Origin: Ignavibacteriota bacterium
Lineage (GTDB): Bacteria > Bacteroidota > Ignavibacteria > Kapaibacteriales > UBA2268
NCBI GenBank assembly: GCA_019637995.1
Contig: JAHBUQ010000002.1
Span: 511,428-575,427 of the forward strand
DNA length: 64,000 bases
Direction: 5' to 3'
Below are positions 45,935 through 54,615 of this stretch, piece after piece. Numbering within the stretch: position 1 is the first letter of the stretch; every line of letters begins with the position of its first letter. A program made the translations under genes and the position numbers. The notes under the pieces are model-generated. The model made no database searches. It was not told the origin of the DNA and was given only the letters and a program-made list of their open reading frames with translations.

Positions 45935-46447
45935 ATGAAAACTATTGTCAGATATTATGCTATACTATTAGTCATAATACTTTGCAGCAGCTGCAGAACT
46001 TATGACTCGGAAGGTTTCTGGTCTGAGAGGTCAAGAAGTACATATTCGTTGGAACCGTCATTGGATTGCAGTCAATATTTACTTCTTATGGATACTGAAC
46101 ATTTCATGGTTTATTCATGTTCAGAAAGCTTAGATGCTGACATAACAATCAAACAAATCCCAAGGTATAGTTTATTAAAAGATGTTATAGACAAATTTCC
46201 CGAAAAAGATACTGTCGTGTGTCTGAATCCACCCGATTTTGAAGTGATAAGTAGTGAAATTGTTTACCTATTAATCAAAAATGAACTTTGTTGGATTTAT
46301 GATAAACGAACTGAGAAGTTTATAAAAAAAGTTGTTATTGAGGATGTTGAATGGGGAAACAAAAATGCTGCATTAGTTGGAGGAGCTTATGTTGACATTT
46401 ATGTTGGCGAAGAAATCCTCCTTTCAATAATTACAGCGATGGCATAG
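45935..46447 (+). CDS. Unknown lipoprotein
   Basis: A 170-residue protein with a lipoprotein signal peptide (YYAILLVIILCSSC, Cys near 20). The mature part has several Cys and alternating strand-like stretches (KDTVVCLNPPDFEVISSEIV, LLIKNELCWIYDKRTEKFIK). It ends in a more hydrophobic tail (EEILLSIITAMA). I do not recognise the family. The last 28 bases of the gene and the following 66 bases are repeated at 47612-47706 beyond dinD, so this gene belongs to a unit that was partly duplicated. Confidence 0.7.
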   Translation: MKTIVRYYAILLVIILCSSCRTYDSEGFWSERSRSTYSLEPSLDCSQYLLLMDTEHFMVYSCSESLDADITIKQIPRYSLLKDVIDKFPEKDTVVCLNPPDFEVISSEIVYLLIKNELCWIYDKRTEKFIKKVVIEDVEWGNKNAALVGGAYVDIYVGEEILLSIITAMA

Positions 46448-46513
46448 TAGTTGGCTGTGAATCAAAAAACTATAAAGGAGTATTTCGATGATAAAAAATG
46501 ATGTGAAAGATTT
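46420..46513 (+). repeat. Direct repeat, left copy, flanking dinD-like gene
   Basis: Starts in the last codons of the lipoprotein gene (CCTTTCAATAATTAC) and runs into a short frame (GATGTGAAAGATTT). It is nearly identical to 47612-47706, with a few substitutions and small indels. The pair brackets a region of about 1.1 kb containing dinD. Confidence 0.85.
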
Positions 46514-46535
46514 AGAAATTAGGTTAAAACATTAG
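46488..46535 (+). pseudogene. 5' fragment of an XRE antitoxin-like gene
   Basis: A 15-codon frame MIKNDVKDLEIRLKH with an AAGGAG ribosome site. It is cut short by a stop after the part shared with the right repeat copy. Its continuation (DFDKLLDSKYGKRGTPKRE) is found at 47681-47773, so the start of the gene is here and the rest is there. Confidence 0.55.
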
Positions 46536-46559
46536 TAACAAAATTGGAAAATTAAAACA

Positions 46560-47393
46560 ATGAAAACAGACGATATTATAAATATGTTCTCAAAGTTTGA
46601 AGCCGCCGCTTCAGAGTTAGAGGGGGTAGAATGTTGGAGCGCCCGTGATTTGCAAAAATTATTGGGTTACAGCAAATGGGAAAACTTTGAAAAAGTAATT
46701 CAAAAAGCTAAGGATGCCTGCACTAATGCCGGTGAAATATTAGAAAACCATTTTCCTGACATCAGGAAAATGGTCGAAATTGGTTCAAATACCGAAAGAC
46801 CCTTGGATGATATAGCTTTAACACGTTATGCCTGCTATTTAATCGCTCAGAATGGGGATAGCCGTAAAGTTGAAATCGCTTTTGCTCAAAATTACTTCGC
46901 TGTGCAAACACGCAGAGCAGAATTGGTTGAAAAGAGATTGTTGGAATATGAACGTGTAAAAGCCCGTGAAAAACTGAGCCAAACTGAAAAACAACTATCA
47001 GGTATTTTATACGAAAGAGGTATTGACAATCAGGATTTCGCAGTGATTAGAAGTAAAGGTGACCAGGCACTGTTCCGCTTAAACACTCAAATGCTTAAAC
47101 GCAAATTGGGCGTACCGGATAGCAGACCTATTGCAGATTTCCTTCCAATCATAAGTATTAAAGCTAAAGACCTTGCGGCTGAAATGACCGGTCATAATGT
47201 TCAAATCAAAGATTTAACAGGTCAGACAAATATTGCAACAGAACATATTGACAACAACCTTGCGGTTAGAAACATGCTTACACAAAGAGGTATAGTTCCG
47301 GAAAACTTACCGGCAGACGAAGATGTCAGGAAACTAAAGCGAAAACTTGTTGGTGAAGAAAAGAAACTAATGCAAGGTAATGGAAAGAAATGA
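46560..47393 (+). CDS. dinD: DinD-like DNA-damage-inducible protein
   Basis: A 277-residue protein matching DinD in length and layout. An N-terminal BRO-N-like domain (about 20-125) carries WSARDLQKLLGYSKWENFEK and ALTRYACYLIAQNGDSRKVE. A helical segment with Glu/Arg/Lys heptads follows (EKRLLEYERVKAREKLSQTE), and then a C-terminal domain with LKRKLGVPDSRPIADFLPII and TEHIDNNLAVRNMLTQRGI. In E. coli DinD is under LexA control and inhibits RecA-mediated strand exchange. No clear LexA box is seen here. The gene sits between two direct repeats that carry antitoxin pieces, so it probably arrived by insertion. Confidence 0.88.
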   Translation: MKTDDIINMFSKFEAAASELEGVECWSARDLQKLLGYSKWENFEKVIQKAKDACTNAGEILENHFPDIRKMVEIGSNTERPLDDIALTRYACYLIAQNGDSRKVEIAFAQNYFAVQTRRAELVEKRLLEYERVKAREKLSQTEKQLSGILYERGIDNQDFAVIRSKGDQALFRLNTQMLKRKLGVPDSRPIADFLPIISIKAKDLAAEMTGHNVQIKDLTGQTNIATEHIDNNLAVRNMLTQRGIVPENLPADEDVRKLKRKLVGEEKKLMQGNGKK

Positions 47394-47611
47394 TTGTGCA
47401 CTATGAATCAGACAGTTTGTTGTTGGATTTAGAAGAATTGCTCAAAATAATTGGGAAGATTCGATTGTCTTCAAAGAAATCGTAATTTGTTCTTTGTACA
47501 ATTTTATAATATTAGCTTTGTCTTTGAATTAATTAGATGTAATTTCGGATTAAATTATAACCTTAAAGGAAATCATTGTTAAACTTGACCTTGTTAAAAA
47601 TGAGGCAGATT

Positions 47612-47706
47612 CCTTTCAATAATTACTGCGATGGCATAGTAGTTAGTTGTGGAACAAAAAACTAAAAAAGGATTATTTCTAAGGTAAAAAATGATGTGAA
47701 AGATTT
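47612..47706 (+). repeat. Direct repeat, right copy, flanking dinD-like gene
   Basis: Counterpart of 46420-46513. It includes the last codons of the lipoprotein gene (ending GCATAG) without the rest of that gene. The position aligned with the ATG at 46488 reads AAG here, so the start codon is lost. Confidence 0.85.
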
Positions 47707-47773
47707 TGATAAATTGCTTGATTCAAAATACGGCAAAAGAGGAACACCAAAAAGAGAAATAATTTGGAAATAA
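47681..47773 (+). pseudogene. Start-less XRE antitoxin fragment
   Basis: The frame reads VKNDVKDFDKLLDSKYGKRG followed by TPKREIIWK and a stop. 'FD-x-L-L-D-x-K-Y-G-K-x-G-T-x-x-R-E' is the conserved N-terminus of HigA-type XRE antitoxins of Bacteroidota. The helix-turn-helix part is missing and the start codon is AAG. Confidence 0.6.
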
Positions 47774-47850
47774 TTCAAAATCAATTTGATAATATTTATA
47801 TCGAATTAGTATTAATAATTAAATTCACCATTATTCCCCCAAAAAATGAT

Positions 47851-47858
47851 TATTTTTG
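47851..47858 (+). promoter_or_regulatory. Candidate -7 box for second ABC-F gene
   Basis: TATTTTTG, giving a leader of about 27 bases before the ATG at 47891, the same geometry as for the ABC-F gene at 1-1572. Confidence 0.45.
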
Positions 47859-47890
47859 TAGCTATTTAATTTTGAAATCCGAAAAATATT

Positions 47891-49534
47891 ATGCTTAATA
47901 TACAAAATGTAACTATTCAATTTGCAGGACGTTATCTGTTTGATAATGTCTCTTTTTCAGTTGGTGAGAATGACAGAATTGGTCTGATTGGTCGTAATGG
48001 TACCGGAAAATCTACTATGCTTAAACTCATTTATGGCTTGGAATCTCCTGAAAGCGGTAAAATTTCGATTCCCAATAATTATAAACTTGGTTACCTGCCA
48101 CAGGAAATCAAAACCGATTCAACGAAATCTATTTTTGAAGAAGCCGAATCTGCTTTGGATGAATTTAAAAAGCTTGAAGATGATATTAACGGATATACTA
48201 AAGAACTTGAAGAGCGTACTGATTACGAATCAGATGAATATATGAAAATCATCGAACGGCTAACCGAAGCAAGTGACGTTTTTCATCATTTAGGTGGTCA
48301 GTCAATCGAAGCGGAAATCGAAAAAGTGCTAATCGGTCTCGGGTTCGAGCGTTCTGATTTTACCAGAGGTATGGATGAGTTCAGTGGTGGCTGGCAGATG
48401 CGTGTTCACCTTGCAAAAATTCTCCTCAGACAAAATGATTGTATTCTCCTTGATGAGCCTACAAATCACCTTGATATTGAATCAATCCGTTGGCTTGAGG
48501 TTTTTCTGAAGTCTTATCAGGGTGCAATTATGGTTGTATCCCATGATAAAAGATTCCTCGATAATATCACAAACAGAACGATTGAATTTTCACTTGGCAA
48601 GATTTATGATTTACCCTATCCTTACTCAAGATTTGTGGCTGAAAGGTCAACCCAAAAGGAATTACAGCTCGCAGCTTATAATAATCAGCAAAAGCAAATT
48701 GCACAGCAGGAGCGTTTCATAGAACGATTTAAGGCAAAAGCGGCATTCTCTGCTCGTGCACAGTCGAAGGTTAAGCAACTTGAAAAGATGGATTTGATTG
48801 AAGTTGAAGAAGAAGATTTATCAAAAATGCGGTTTTCGTTCCCTGAGCCACCACGCTCATCAAGACTGATATTTGAAACGAAAAATCTCATAAAACGATA
48901 TGACAGAAAACTTGTTTTGAGTGATATTAATTTTGAAATTGAAAGAGGCGAAAAGGTTTGTTTTGTCGGAAAGAATGGTGAAGGTAAATCAACTTTATCA
49001 AAAATATTAGCCGGAATGATTGACTGCGAAGGTATTTTGGAGAAAGGTGCTAATCTTAGCATTGGATACTTCTCTCAACATCAGGCAGAATCACTTGACC
49101 CCGATGCAACTGTATTTGAAACTATTGACAGGGTTGCCACAGGTGAAATGAGAAAGAAAATCCGCTCAATGCTTGGTGCTTTTCTTTTCAGCGGAAACGC
49201 TGTTGATAAAAAAGTACGAGTGCTTTCCGGTGGGGAAAAATCCCGTTTGAGTATATGCAAAATGTTGTTTTCTCCAATCAATGTTTTGATTCTCGACGAG
49301 CCGACAAATCACTTTGATATGTTATCGAAAGACGTATTGAAAAATGCACTGCTTGATTTCAAAGGAACTATGATTATTGTATCCCACGACAGAGAGTTTT
49401 TGCAGGGCATAACTACCAAAACTTATGAGTTCAAAAAAGGAAAAATTAGAGAGTACATCGGCGACATTAACGAATTTCTTGCTCAACAGCAGATTGATTC
49501 TTTGGATTTATTGGAGACAGGTAAGAGGGGGTAA
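47891..49534 (+). CDS. ABC-F family ATPase (full length)
   Basis: A 547-residue soluble protein with two ATP-binding domains that acts on the ribosome. Domain 1 has GRNGTGKSTMLKLIYG near residue 34, FSGGWQMRVHLAKI and LLDEPTNHLDIES. The linker (about 240-320) is Gln/Lys/Arg-rich (NNQQKQIAQQERFIERFKAK). Domain 2 has GKNGEGKSTLSKILAG, LSGGEKSRLSICKM and LILDEPTNHFDM, and the C-terminal tail is short. It shares its whole architecture and many identical stretches with the partial gene at 1-1572, so the two are paralogues. The gene has its own promoter and follows decayed DNA. Confidence 0.94.
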   Translation: MLNIQNVTIQFAGRYLFDNVSFSVGENDRIGLIGRNGTGKSTMLKLIYGLESPESGKISIPNNYKLGYLPQEIKTDSTKSIFEEAESALDEFKKLEDDINGYTKELEERTDYESDEYMKIIERLTEASDVFHHLGGQSIEAEIEKVLIGLGFERSDFTRGMDEFSGGWQMRVHLAKILLRQNDCILLDEPTNHLDIESIRWLEVFLKSYQGAIMVVSHDKRFLDNITNRTIEFSLGKIYDLPYPYSRFVAERSTQKELQLAAYNNQQKQIAQQERFIERFKAKAAFSARAQSKVKQLEKMDLIEVEEEDLSKMRFSFPEPPRSSRLIFETKNLIKRYDRKLVLSDINFEIERGEKVCFVGKNGEGKSTLSKILAGMIDCEGILEKGANLSIGYFSQHQAESLDPDATVFETIDRVATGEMRKKIRSMLGAFLFSGNAVDKKVRVLSGGEKSRLSICKMLFSPINVLILDEPTNHFDMLSKDVLKNALLDFKGTMIIVSHDREFLQGITTKTYEFKKGKIREYIGDINEFLAQQQIDSLDLLETGKRG

Positions 49535-49569
49535 AATGACCGTAAATATTTGTGTATCAATTAAGTATC

Positions 49570-49776
49570 TCATGGCATATATTCTGCAAATTCTTCCAAA
49601 GGCTCATTAAAATCATGTGACATCCAGCCCTGTCCGTCATATTCACCAAATACGCGGTCTTTTTGGGGTTCTACGAGCTTTTGTAAATCCAGAATTAATT
49701 TTTTCTTCTCTTGATTGGGGAGAAGGTAAGCCAAATTTAGAATGTGTTCGTAACCAATAGATATTTGAGTTTGCAT
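49570..49776 (-). CDS. DUF2281-like orphan antitoxin
   Basis: A 68-residue protein beginning MQTQISIGYEHILNLAYLLP and ending in an EYDGQGWMSHDFNEPLEEF tail. The 'LP-x-x-x-K-x-x-L' N-terminal part and the C-terminal 'G-x-x-x-M-S-x-D-F-x-E-P-L-E-E-F-x-x-Y-M' tail match DUF2281 antitoxins, whose tail usually covers a PIN-domain toxin. No toxin gene adjoins it: downstream is the end of the ABC-F gene on the other strand. The ATG lies inside an 82-base leader repeat that also precedes 52438-52650 and a decayed copy at 54616-54729. Confidence 0.75.
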   Translation of the reverse strand: MQTQISIGYEHILNLAYLLPNQEKKKLILDLQKLVEPQKDRVFGEYDGQGWMSHDFNEPLEEFAEYMP

Positions 49777-49850
49777 AATTTCAATCCTTTTATTTAATAA
49801 TATATTTCGACGAATCTGTATATCAAATTATTTTGTAGATGTGGATTTGA
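49769..49850 (-). repeat. Leader repeat, copy 1
   Basis: An 82-base segment covering the first codons of the 68-residue gene, an AAAGGAT-type ribosome site and upstream DNA. It is identical to copy 2 (52643-52722) except for a 2-base indel near the middle. Confidence 0.9.
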
Positions 49851-50090
49851 TTATTTTGAAATCATTTTTTTTACCATATTAGTCGTTGTTTTTTTGGATT
49901 ATTTTTTTAACAAGGATTGTAAATTATGGAAAAGCCAATCCTAATATGTAATTTAATTACCAAAGGACTGGCTTTAAAAATTGTGCTGAATTATGGCATC
50001 AATAATGAATTAATACATTCATATTATCGAGTGTTTTTAAATGATTAAAATCTTCACAACTATCGCAAAAGGATTATTCTTACTATAAGA
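49851..50090. other. Spacer with weak hairpin
   Basis: An imperfect hairpin pairs AAAGCCAATCC (49931-49941) with GGACTGGCTTT (49965-49975). No supported gene is present. Confidence 0.35.
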
Positions 50091-52220
50091 TTATCTCATA
50101 ACATTAAATTTTCTAATAACTTTACCGCTTGGTGTTTCTATAGAGTAAAAATAAACACCTGTAGAGAGGTCGGAGCAATTAAATTCTACCCCATAAGCAC
50201 CCGGTTCCTGTAATTCATTAAGTATAAGTGCAATTTGATTACCTAAACTATTGTATAACTTAATTGTTACATTTTGAAGCTTAGAATTAAGATAATTAAT
50301 AGTAGTACTATTTTGTGCAGGATTTGGGAAATTTCTATGAATAATAATGCCATGGTTATTTTCATTTACAGAGGTGCTTACCGGAGGTAGTAATGGTGTT
50401 GCTGCTGGAGCGTTAGGTATGTCCGTCATTGGCTCATCTGCATCGTTGATTTTATTTTCACCGGATTTGATATATAAACCTTTACCAAACATTTCAGTAT
50501 TAACCCTAATCAAATTAGGGAATGATTTATATAATGAATCAGCAGGTTTTTCAAATACATTATTAACAGTATACCACCAATCCGCTTGAACTTTGTCCTT
50601 ACTAAAATCAATAATGGTATAACCGTGCTGGTCGGTATTTGCATAAACCATTTGCGGATTTCCGTTCATAACCAATGATTCTATCATAAATGCTTCTGGA
50701 CTTCTTTCCTTTAATCCAAAAACAGGAATACCTGCAAAACTTGTTTGTTCGTTCAAATTTGCAGTTGTTACACTTGGTGTCGTAAATTCAAATCCCAAAG
50801 AACCTTCTCCGGTTTTAGGGTCGAACTTGGGCCAGGGATTAGCTTCTGTAGGATTAACCGGATTAATAGGTAGATTGTGTGGATTAGGAGTTAAATATGA
50901 AGCAAAAGCTGTATGGAAGTCGCCCGAAAGAACTCCGAAATTTGATACTTTATTTTGTAAAACAGCACCTAATATTCTTGCTCTTTCTATTGGATATCCA
51001 TCCCAAGAATCCTGATTTCCCATAGGATCTTCACCAAATCCTTCTACAGGGTAACCGAACCCAAATAGTTGCGTCATCATAACAGAACTTACAAATATTT
51101 TCCAATTAGTATTTGATGTAAGAATATTTTGCAATGCCCAATTGAATTGCTCGGCACCCAATAATGTTCTGCTTGGATTTAGCCATTCGAGTGGATTGAT
51201 TTTCACATCTCCTTGCCCTTTTGGTGCAAGTTGTTGATTTCTGCCTACAAGTCTTGCCTCTAACATAGTCAAATTAATCAAATCCCCGAACTTGAAATTT
51301 CTGTATATTTTAAGAGGATTATTTGCATCTTGTTGTCTTATAGGCATCCATTCATAATAAACTCTAACAGCGTTATCACGTCTTGTTTTCCAATCACCAT
51401 CAGTTTCAACATTATGGGCTTCTGCACCGTCGGTCCAAGAGTCGTTTGCTGTCTCGTGATCATCCCATACCGACAGCATTGGTAATTGCTGATGTAATCT
51501 TCTTAAATCAGGGTCTAACCTGTATTGAGAAAAACGCCCTCTATAATCATCAACAGTTATACATTTGTTTGCAGGATATGCTTCACGTCCTTCAAGATAT
51601 GGTTGATAATAAGTATCTTTTCCATATTCATAGAAATAGTCACCTGTGTGTATGATAGCGAATAAATCATTTCTCTCAGCTAATCTACCGTAACCATTGA
51701 AATAACCCCAAGCAAAATTCGACCCTGTTACTAATCCAAACCTAACTCTATCTACATTGTTAGTTGGTAGAGTTCTGGTACGTCCGGTTATTGAATTTAT
51801 ATTTTTGTTTGTAAATCCATAATAATATACTTTACCTGCTTCCAAACCAGTTACATCAACTTTTACTGTGAAATCTCTTTCAAAGCTTGTTACAACTTCA
51901 CCGGATTTGACAATATTCTTTAATTCAACATCAGTTGAAACTTTCCACGAAATTGTCTGGTCATCAACATTATCAGGTGTAATTTTTGTCCATATTATAA
52001 CACTGTTACTTGTTGGATCACCTGAGGCAACACCATGGTAGAATGGCTTTAGTGCTTCATCGAATAAATGCTTTATATCACTGCTTAACACTTTATCCGA
52101 AAAAACCACTTTACCCATAGACTGTAGCCCGGGATTATCTTTAAAGTTAAGTGTTTGAGTATAAACGATTGCACAATAATAAGTATTGAGTAAAAAAACT
52201 AAAGAAATAAATCTTAACAT
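50091..52220 (-). CDS. PhoD-like alkaline phosphatase/phosphodiesterase with T9SS domain
   Basis: A secreted metallophosphatase of about 709 residues. The ATG at 52220 has GGAGG upstream and a promoter box at 52251-52258 that excludes the longer start at 52253. The signal peptide ends near IVYT|Q. A PhoD N-terminal beta-sandwich (GVASGDPTSNSVIIWTKITP) precedes the catalytic domain, with HTGDYFYEYG, SVWDDHETANDSW and LSGDFHTAFASYL supplying the Asp, Asn and His metal ligands. The C-terminal 80 residues are a T9SS sorting domain (IHRNFPNPAQNSTTINYL, IKLYNSLGNQIALIL, LSTGVYFYSIETPSG). It probably releases phosphate from organic phosphodiesters at the cell surface. Confidence 0.9.
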   Translation of the reverse strand: MLRFISLVFLLNTYYCAIVYTQTLNFKDNPGLQSMGKVVFSDKVLSSDIKHLFDEALKPFYHGVASGDPTSNSVIIWTKITPDNVDDQTISWKVSTDVELKNIVKSGEVVTSFERDFTVKVDVTGLEAGKVYYYGFTNKNINSITGRTRTLPTNNVDRVRFGLVTGSNFAWGYFNGYGRLAERNDLFAIIHTGDYFYEYGKDTYYQPYLEGREAYPANKCITVDDYRGRFSQYRLDPDLRRLHQQLPMLSVWDDHETANDSWTDGAEAHNVETDGDWKTRRDNAVRVYYEWMPIRQQDANNPLKIYRNFKFGDLINLTMLEARLVGRNQQLAPKGQGDVKINPLEWLNPSRTLLGAEQFNWALQNILTSNTNWKIFVSSVMMTQLFGFGYPVEGFGEDPMGNQDSWDGYPIERARILGAVLQNKVSNFGVLSGDFHTAFASYLTPNPHNLPINPVNPTEANPWPKFDPKTGEGSLGFEFTTPSVTTANLNEQTSFAGIPVFGLKERSPEAFMIESLVMNGNPQMVYANTDQHGYTIIDFSKDKVQADWWYTVNNVFEKPADSLYKSFPNLIRVNTEMFGKGLYIKSGENKINDADEPMTDIPNAPAATPLLPPVSTSVNENNHGIIIHRNFPNPAQNSTTINYLNSKLQNVTIKLYNSLGNQIALILNELQEPGAYGVEFNCSDLSTGVYFYSIETPSGKVIRKFNVMR

Positions 52221-52250
52221 ATAAACCTCCAAATGAAAAAAATAATTATG

Positions 52251-52258
52251 CAAAAGTA
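52251..52258 (-). promoter_or_regulatory. Candidate -7 box for PhoD-like gene
   Basis: TACTTTTG on the minus strand fits TAnnTTTG, 31 bases before the ATG at 52220. Confidence 0.4.
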
Positions 52259-52437
52259 ATATTCTACTATAAGTATAACGTTAATAATTAATTAATAAAA
52301 AGGAAATTTGTAAACATTATTCTTGATACATTTTTAATTTTTTTGAATAGAGGAGGAGGATGTTGAAGTTTGAGGTGTGTTATCTATAATAAGAATTATT
52401 AATTTGGAAATAGACATTTTCCGTTCAAATAAATAAT

Positions 52438-52650
52438 TCATAACTCATTGAGTAATTCACGTGCAGGACGTGCTTTCATAAGGCTTTTTTTTACTAAATT
52501 TATTTCTTTGACAGCTTGTTTTATCTCATCGGACAATCGAACAACATCTTCTTTAGAACTGAATTCAATTTTAACATCCTTATATTTTTTAATTTCAGCT
52601 AAAATTAAAGGAAATTGAGAATCCGGAATCTGAAGTGTTAGTGTTTGCAT
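52438..52650 (-). CDS. DUF2683-like orphan antitoxin
   Basis: A 70-residue protein. I chose the ATG at 52650 (MQTLTLQIPDSQFPLILAEI) because it sits in the leader repeat at the same place as in the 49776 gene; a longer start at 52698 would translate the repeat itself. The N-terminal 'M-x-T-L-T-L-Q-I-P-D-S-x-F-P' is typical of RelB/DUF2683-type antitoxins of Bacteroidota, and the rest is charged and helical (SKEDVVRLSDEIKQAVKEIN). A RelE-like toxin gene would normally follow, but none does. Confidence 0.72.
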   Translation of the reverse strand: MQTLTLQIPDSQFPLILAEIKKYKDVKIEFSSKEDVVRLSDEIKQAVKEINLVKKSLMKARPARELLNEL

Positions 52651-52722
52651 AATTTCAATCCTTTTATTTAATAATATATCGACGAATCTGTATATCAAAT
52701 TATTTTGTAGATGTGGATTTGA
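52643..52722 (-). repeat. Leader repeat, copy 2
   Basis: An 80-base segment matching copy 1 (49769-49850) apart from a 2-base indel. It covers the start of the 70-residue gene. Its far end also encodes the last residues of the frame at 52700-52873. Confidence 0.9.
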
Positions 52723-52873
52723 ATGAACTTAATAATTCATAATAATATTCCTTTTTGGCATCGGTAATATCAATTTTTTCTTCATCTATCAGGGGTGAAG
52801 TATCATAACTTATTAAAAGTTTATCAAATATTTCTATCAGTATTGATTCCGGTTGATTTCTTAGTATATCCAT
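52700..52873 (-). pseudogene. Small open frame, possibly 5'-decayed gene
   Basis: A 57-codon frame from an ATG (MDILRNQPESILIEIFDKLL) to a stop inside leader repeat copy 2. The same frame is open for about 20 codons further upstream with protein-like sequence (FYIGVKVEQDCITIPQNSL) but has no ATG, GTG or usable TTG there. It therefore looks like a gene that has lost its start. It begins just after the symporter gene. The family is unknown; context suggests a toxin-antitoxin relic. Confidence 0.4.
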
Positions 52874-52931
52874 CAACGAATTTTGTGGTATCGTAATGCA
52901 ATCTTGTTCAACTTTAACTCCAATATAAAAT

Positions 52932-54356
52932 TTATTTCTTTGTAAAAAGTGATTGAATTATTATAAAAGTCATTGCCGAACAAGTAATTCCAAAGAAATT
53001 GGCATCCAAGCCAAATGGCAATATGATTTTCGTCAATATCAGTAACAGTGTGATACCACCTCCTATAATCATTGAATAAAATGCTGCTATTGCAGAGGGC
53101 TTTTTCAATAGAATAGTGCCGATAACAGGCACGAATAATCCCGACACCATAAAAGCATAAGAATACAACATCAAATCAAGCACATTTTCCATCATAGTAG
53201 CAAGTAAAATTGCGAATATTCCAATCACCAATGTTGCCAATTGTGAATATCTGATACTCTTTGTGTTGTTTTTTGAAATTTTGGCTATATCAGTGATAAA
53301 ATTCCCTGAAGCTGCCATCAGACAGCTATCAGCGGTGGACATTATTGCCGAAAAGTAAGATGACATTAGCAATCCCATCAAACCAACAGGAAAAATATGT
53401 GTTAACAGCAAAGGCAACCCAATTTCCTCATCAATTAAGTCTCCCGGAGCATAGCCAAAATCAGTAAACATTCCCTGCTCAAATGCTACCCTACCTAATA
53501 ATCCTAATGTTATTCCCATAAATGCCATGATGGGCCACTCAAACAAACCTGCAATAAACCATGCTTTTTTTGCAGTTTTTTCATCTCGGGAAGCGTAAAT
53601 TCTTTGATATAGTGTCATACCAACAAACCAAATTGGCACAATTGTAATCAACCAGTTTACAAATTGTACAAAACTAATATTTGTTAATGATAGGAAATTT
53701 TCCGGTAAATACATAACGATAGCATCCCAACCACCAACTTTAATATATCCTAAAGGAATACCGATTAAAATTAGTCCGGACATCAGAATTATCCATTGAA
53801 TGGTATCTGTATAGATAACTGCTTTCAGCCCGCCAAGGACTGTGTAAGCAATAACGATTACACCCATAAATAACACTGCATCCACGATTGTTACAGAAGG
53901 GAAAGTGGCAGAAGCTAATTTTGCTCCGGCTAATATTTGAGAGCTTGTAAATCCAATATAGCCAATCAAGGAAATTATACCGGCAATTATTGCTACCCTG
54001 CCATCGTAATAATGCTTTAATACTTCAGGAAAACTTAAGAAATCAAATTTACTGGACAAGGGGTATATCCTTGGAATTAGAATGACAGCACTAATCCACG
54101 CACCTATCAAACCTGTGAAAAGCATCCAACTTCCCGACAAGCCAATCAAAAATCCTAACCCACCTAATCCAATTGAAAATCCACCACCTACATCTGTAGC
54201 TACTAATGATAAACCTATATGTAATGACGATAATTTTCTACCTCCTACATAATAGTCTTCTTGTGATTTATTGCGTTTTAAGAAATAGAACCCGACACTA
54301 AGCATCGCAATCATGTATAGTGTAAATACCAATATATCAATTATATGAACTTGCAT
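52932..54356 (-). CDS. Sodium:solute symporter (SSS family)
   Basis: A 474-residue inner-membrane transporter of the LeuT-fold SSS family, with about 13 hydrophobic segments spread over the whole length. Signatures are YYVGGRKLSSLHIGLSLVAT near residue 37, the GGGFSIGLGGLGFLIGLSG helix-1 sodium-site region, VLGGLKAVIYTDTIQWIIL and the FSAIMSTADSCLMAASGNFI stretch near residue 340 (the sodium-binding Ser/Thr helix). The substrate cannot be read; relatives carry proline, sugars, pantothenate or sialic acid. It stands alone with a TAAATTTG box 28 bases upstream. Confidence 0.92.
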   Translation of the reverse strand: MQVHIIDILVFTLYMIAMLSVGFYFLKRNKSQEDYYVGGRKLSSLHIGLSLVATDVGGGFSIGLGGLGFLIGLSGSWMLFTGLIGAWISAVILIPRIYPLSSKFDFLSFPEVLKHYYDGRVAIIAGIISLIGYIGFTSSQILAGAKLASATFPSVTIVDAVLFMGVIVIAYTVLGGLKAVIYTDTIQWIILMSGLILIGIPLGYIKVGGWDAIVMYLPENFLSLTNISFVQFVNWLITIVPIWFVGMTLYQRIYASRDEKTAKKAWFIAGLFEWPIMAFMGITLGLLGRVAFEQGMFTDFGYAPGDLIDEEIGLPLLLTHIFPVGLMGLLMSSYFSAIMSTADSCLMAASGNFITDIAKISKNNTKSIRYSQLATLVIGIFAILLATMMENVLDLMLYSYAFMVSGLFVPVIGTILLKKPSAIAAFYSMIIGGGITLLLILTKIILPFGLDANFFGITCSAMTFIIIQSLFTKK

Positions 54357-54383
54357 TTTTCAGTATATTTGTATTCATTCTTA

Positions 54384-54391
54384 CAAATTTA
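54384..54391 (-). promoter_or_regulatory. Candidate -7 box for the symporter
   Basis: TAAATTTG on the minus strand fits TAnnTTTG, 28 bases before the ATG at 54356. Confidence 0.45.
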
Positions 54392-54615
54392 AACAGATAA
54401 TTTAGCATTTTTGATTAAGAAACTAATGCGACAATATAACTATCTGAAAATCTTCGATATGTGTCATTACAAATCTATGGAATTATTTTCTATTTCCCAA
54501 AATATTATATATTTTTACACATATTTATTGCTAATAATATAAAATGAATCGTGAAAAACATATATATAATTTGCCCTTAACTATAGATTTTAAAATATAC
54601 TTAAGAATATATGAA

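Larger units (their letters stand above)
47394..47890. other. Decayed region between dinD and ABC-F gene
   Basis: Contains the right direct-repeat copy, the 3' antitoxin fragment and the ABC-F promoter box. No intact gene is present. Confidence 0.5.

Noticed and set aside
49926..50048. 40-residue open frame with an AAGGA site
   Set aside because: Most of it lies in an imperfect hairpin. The composition is AT-driven and there is no recognisable feature, so it is probably chance.
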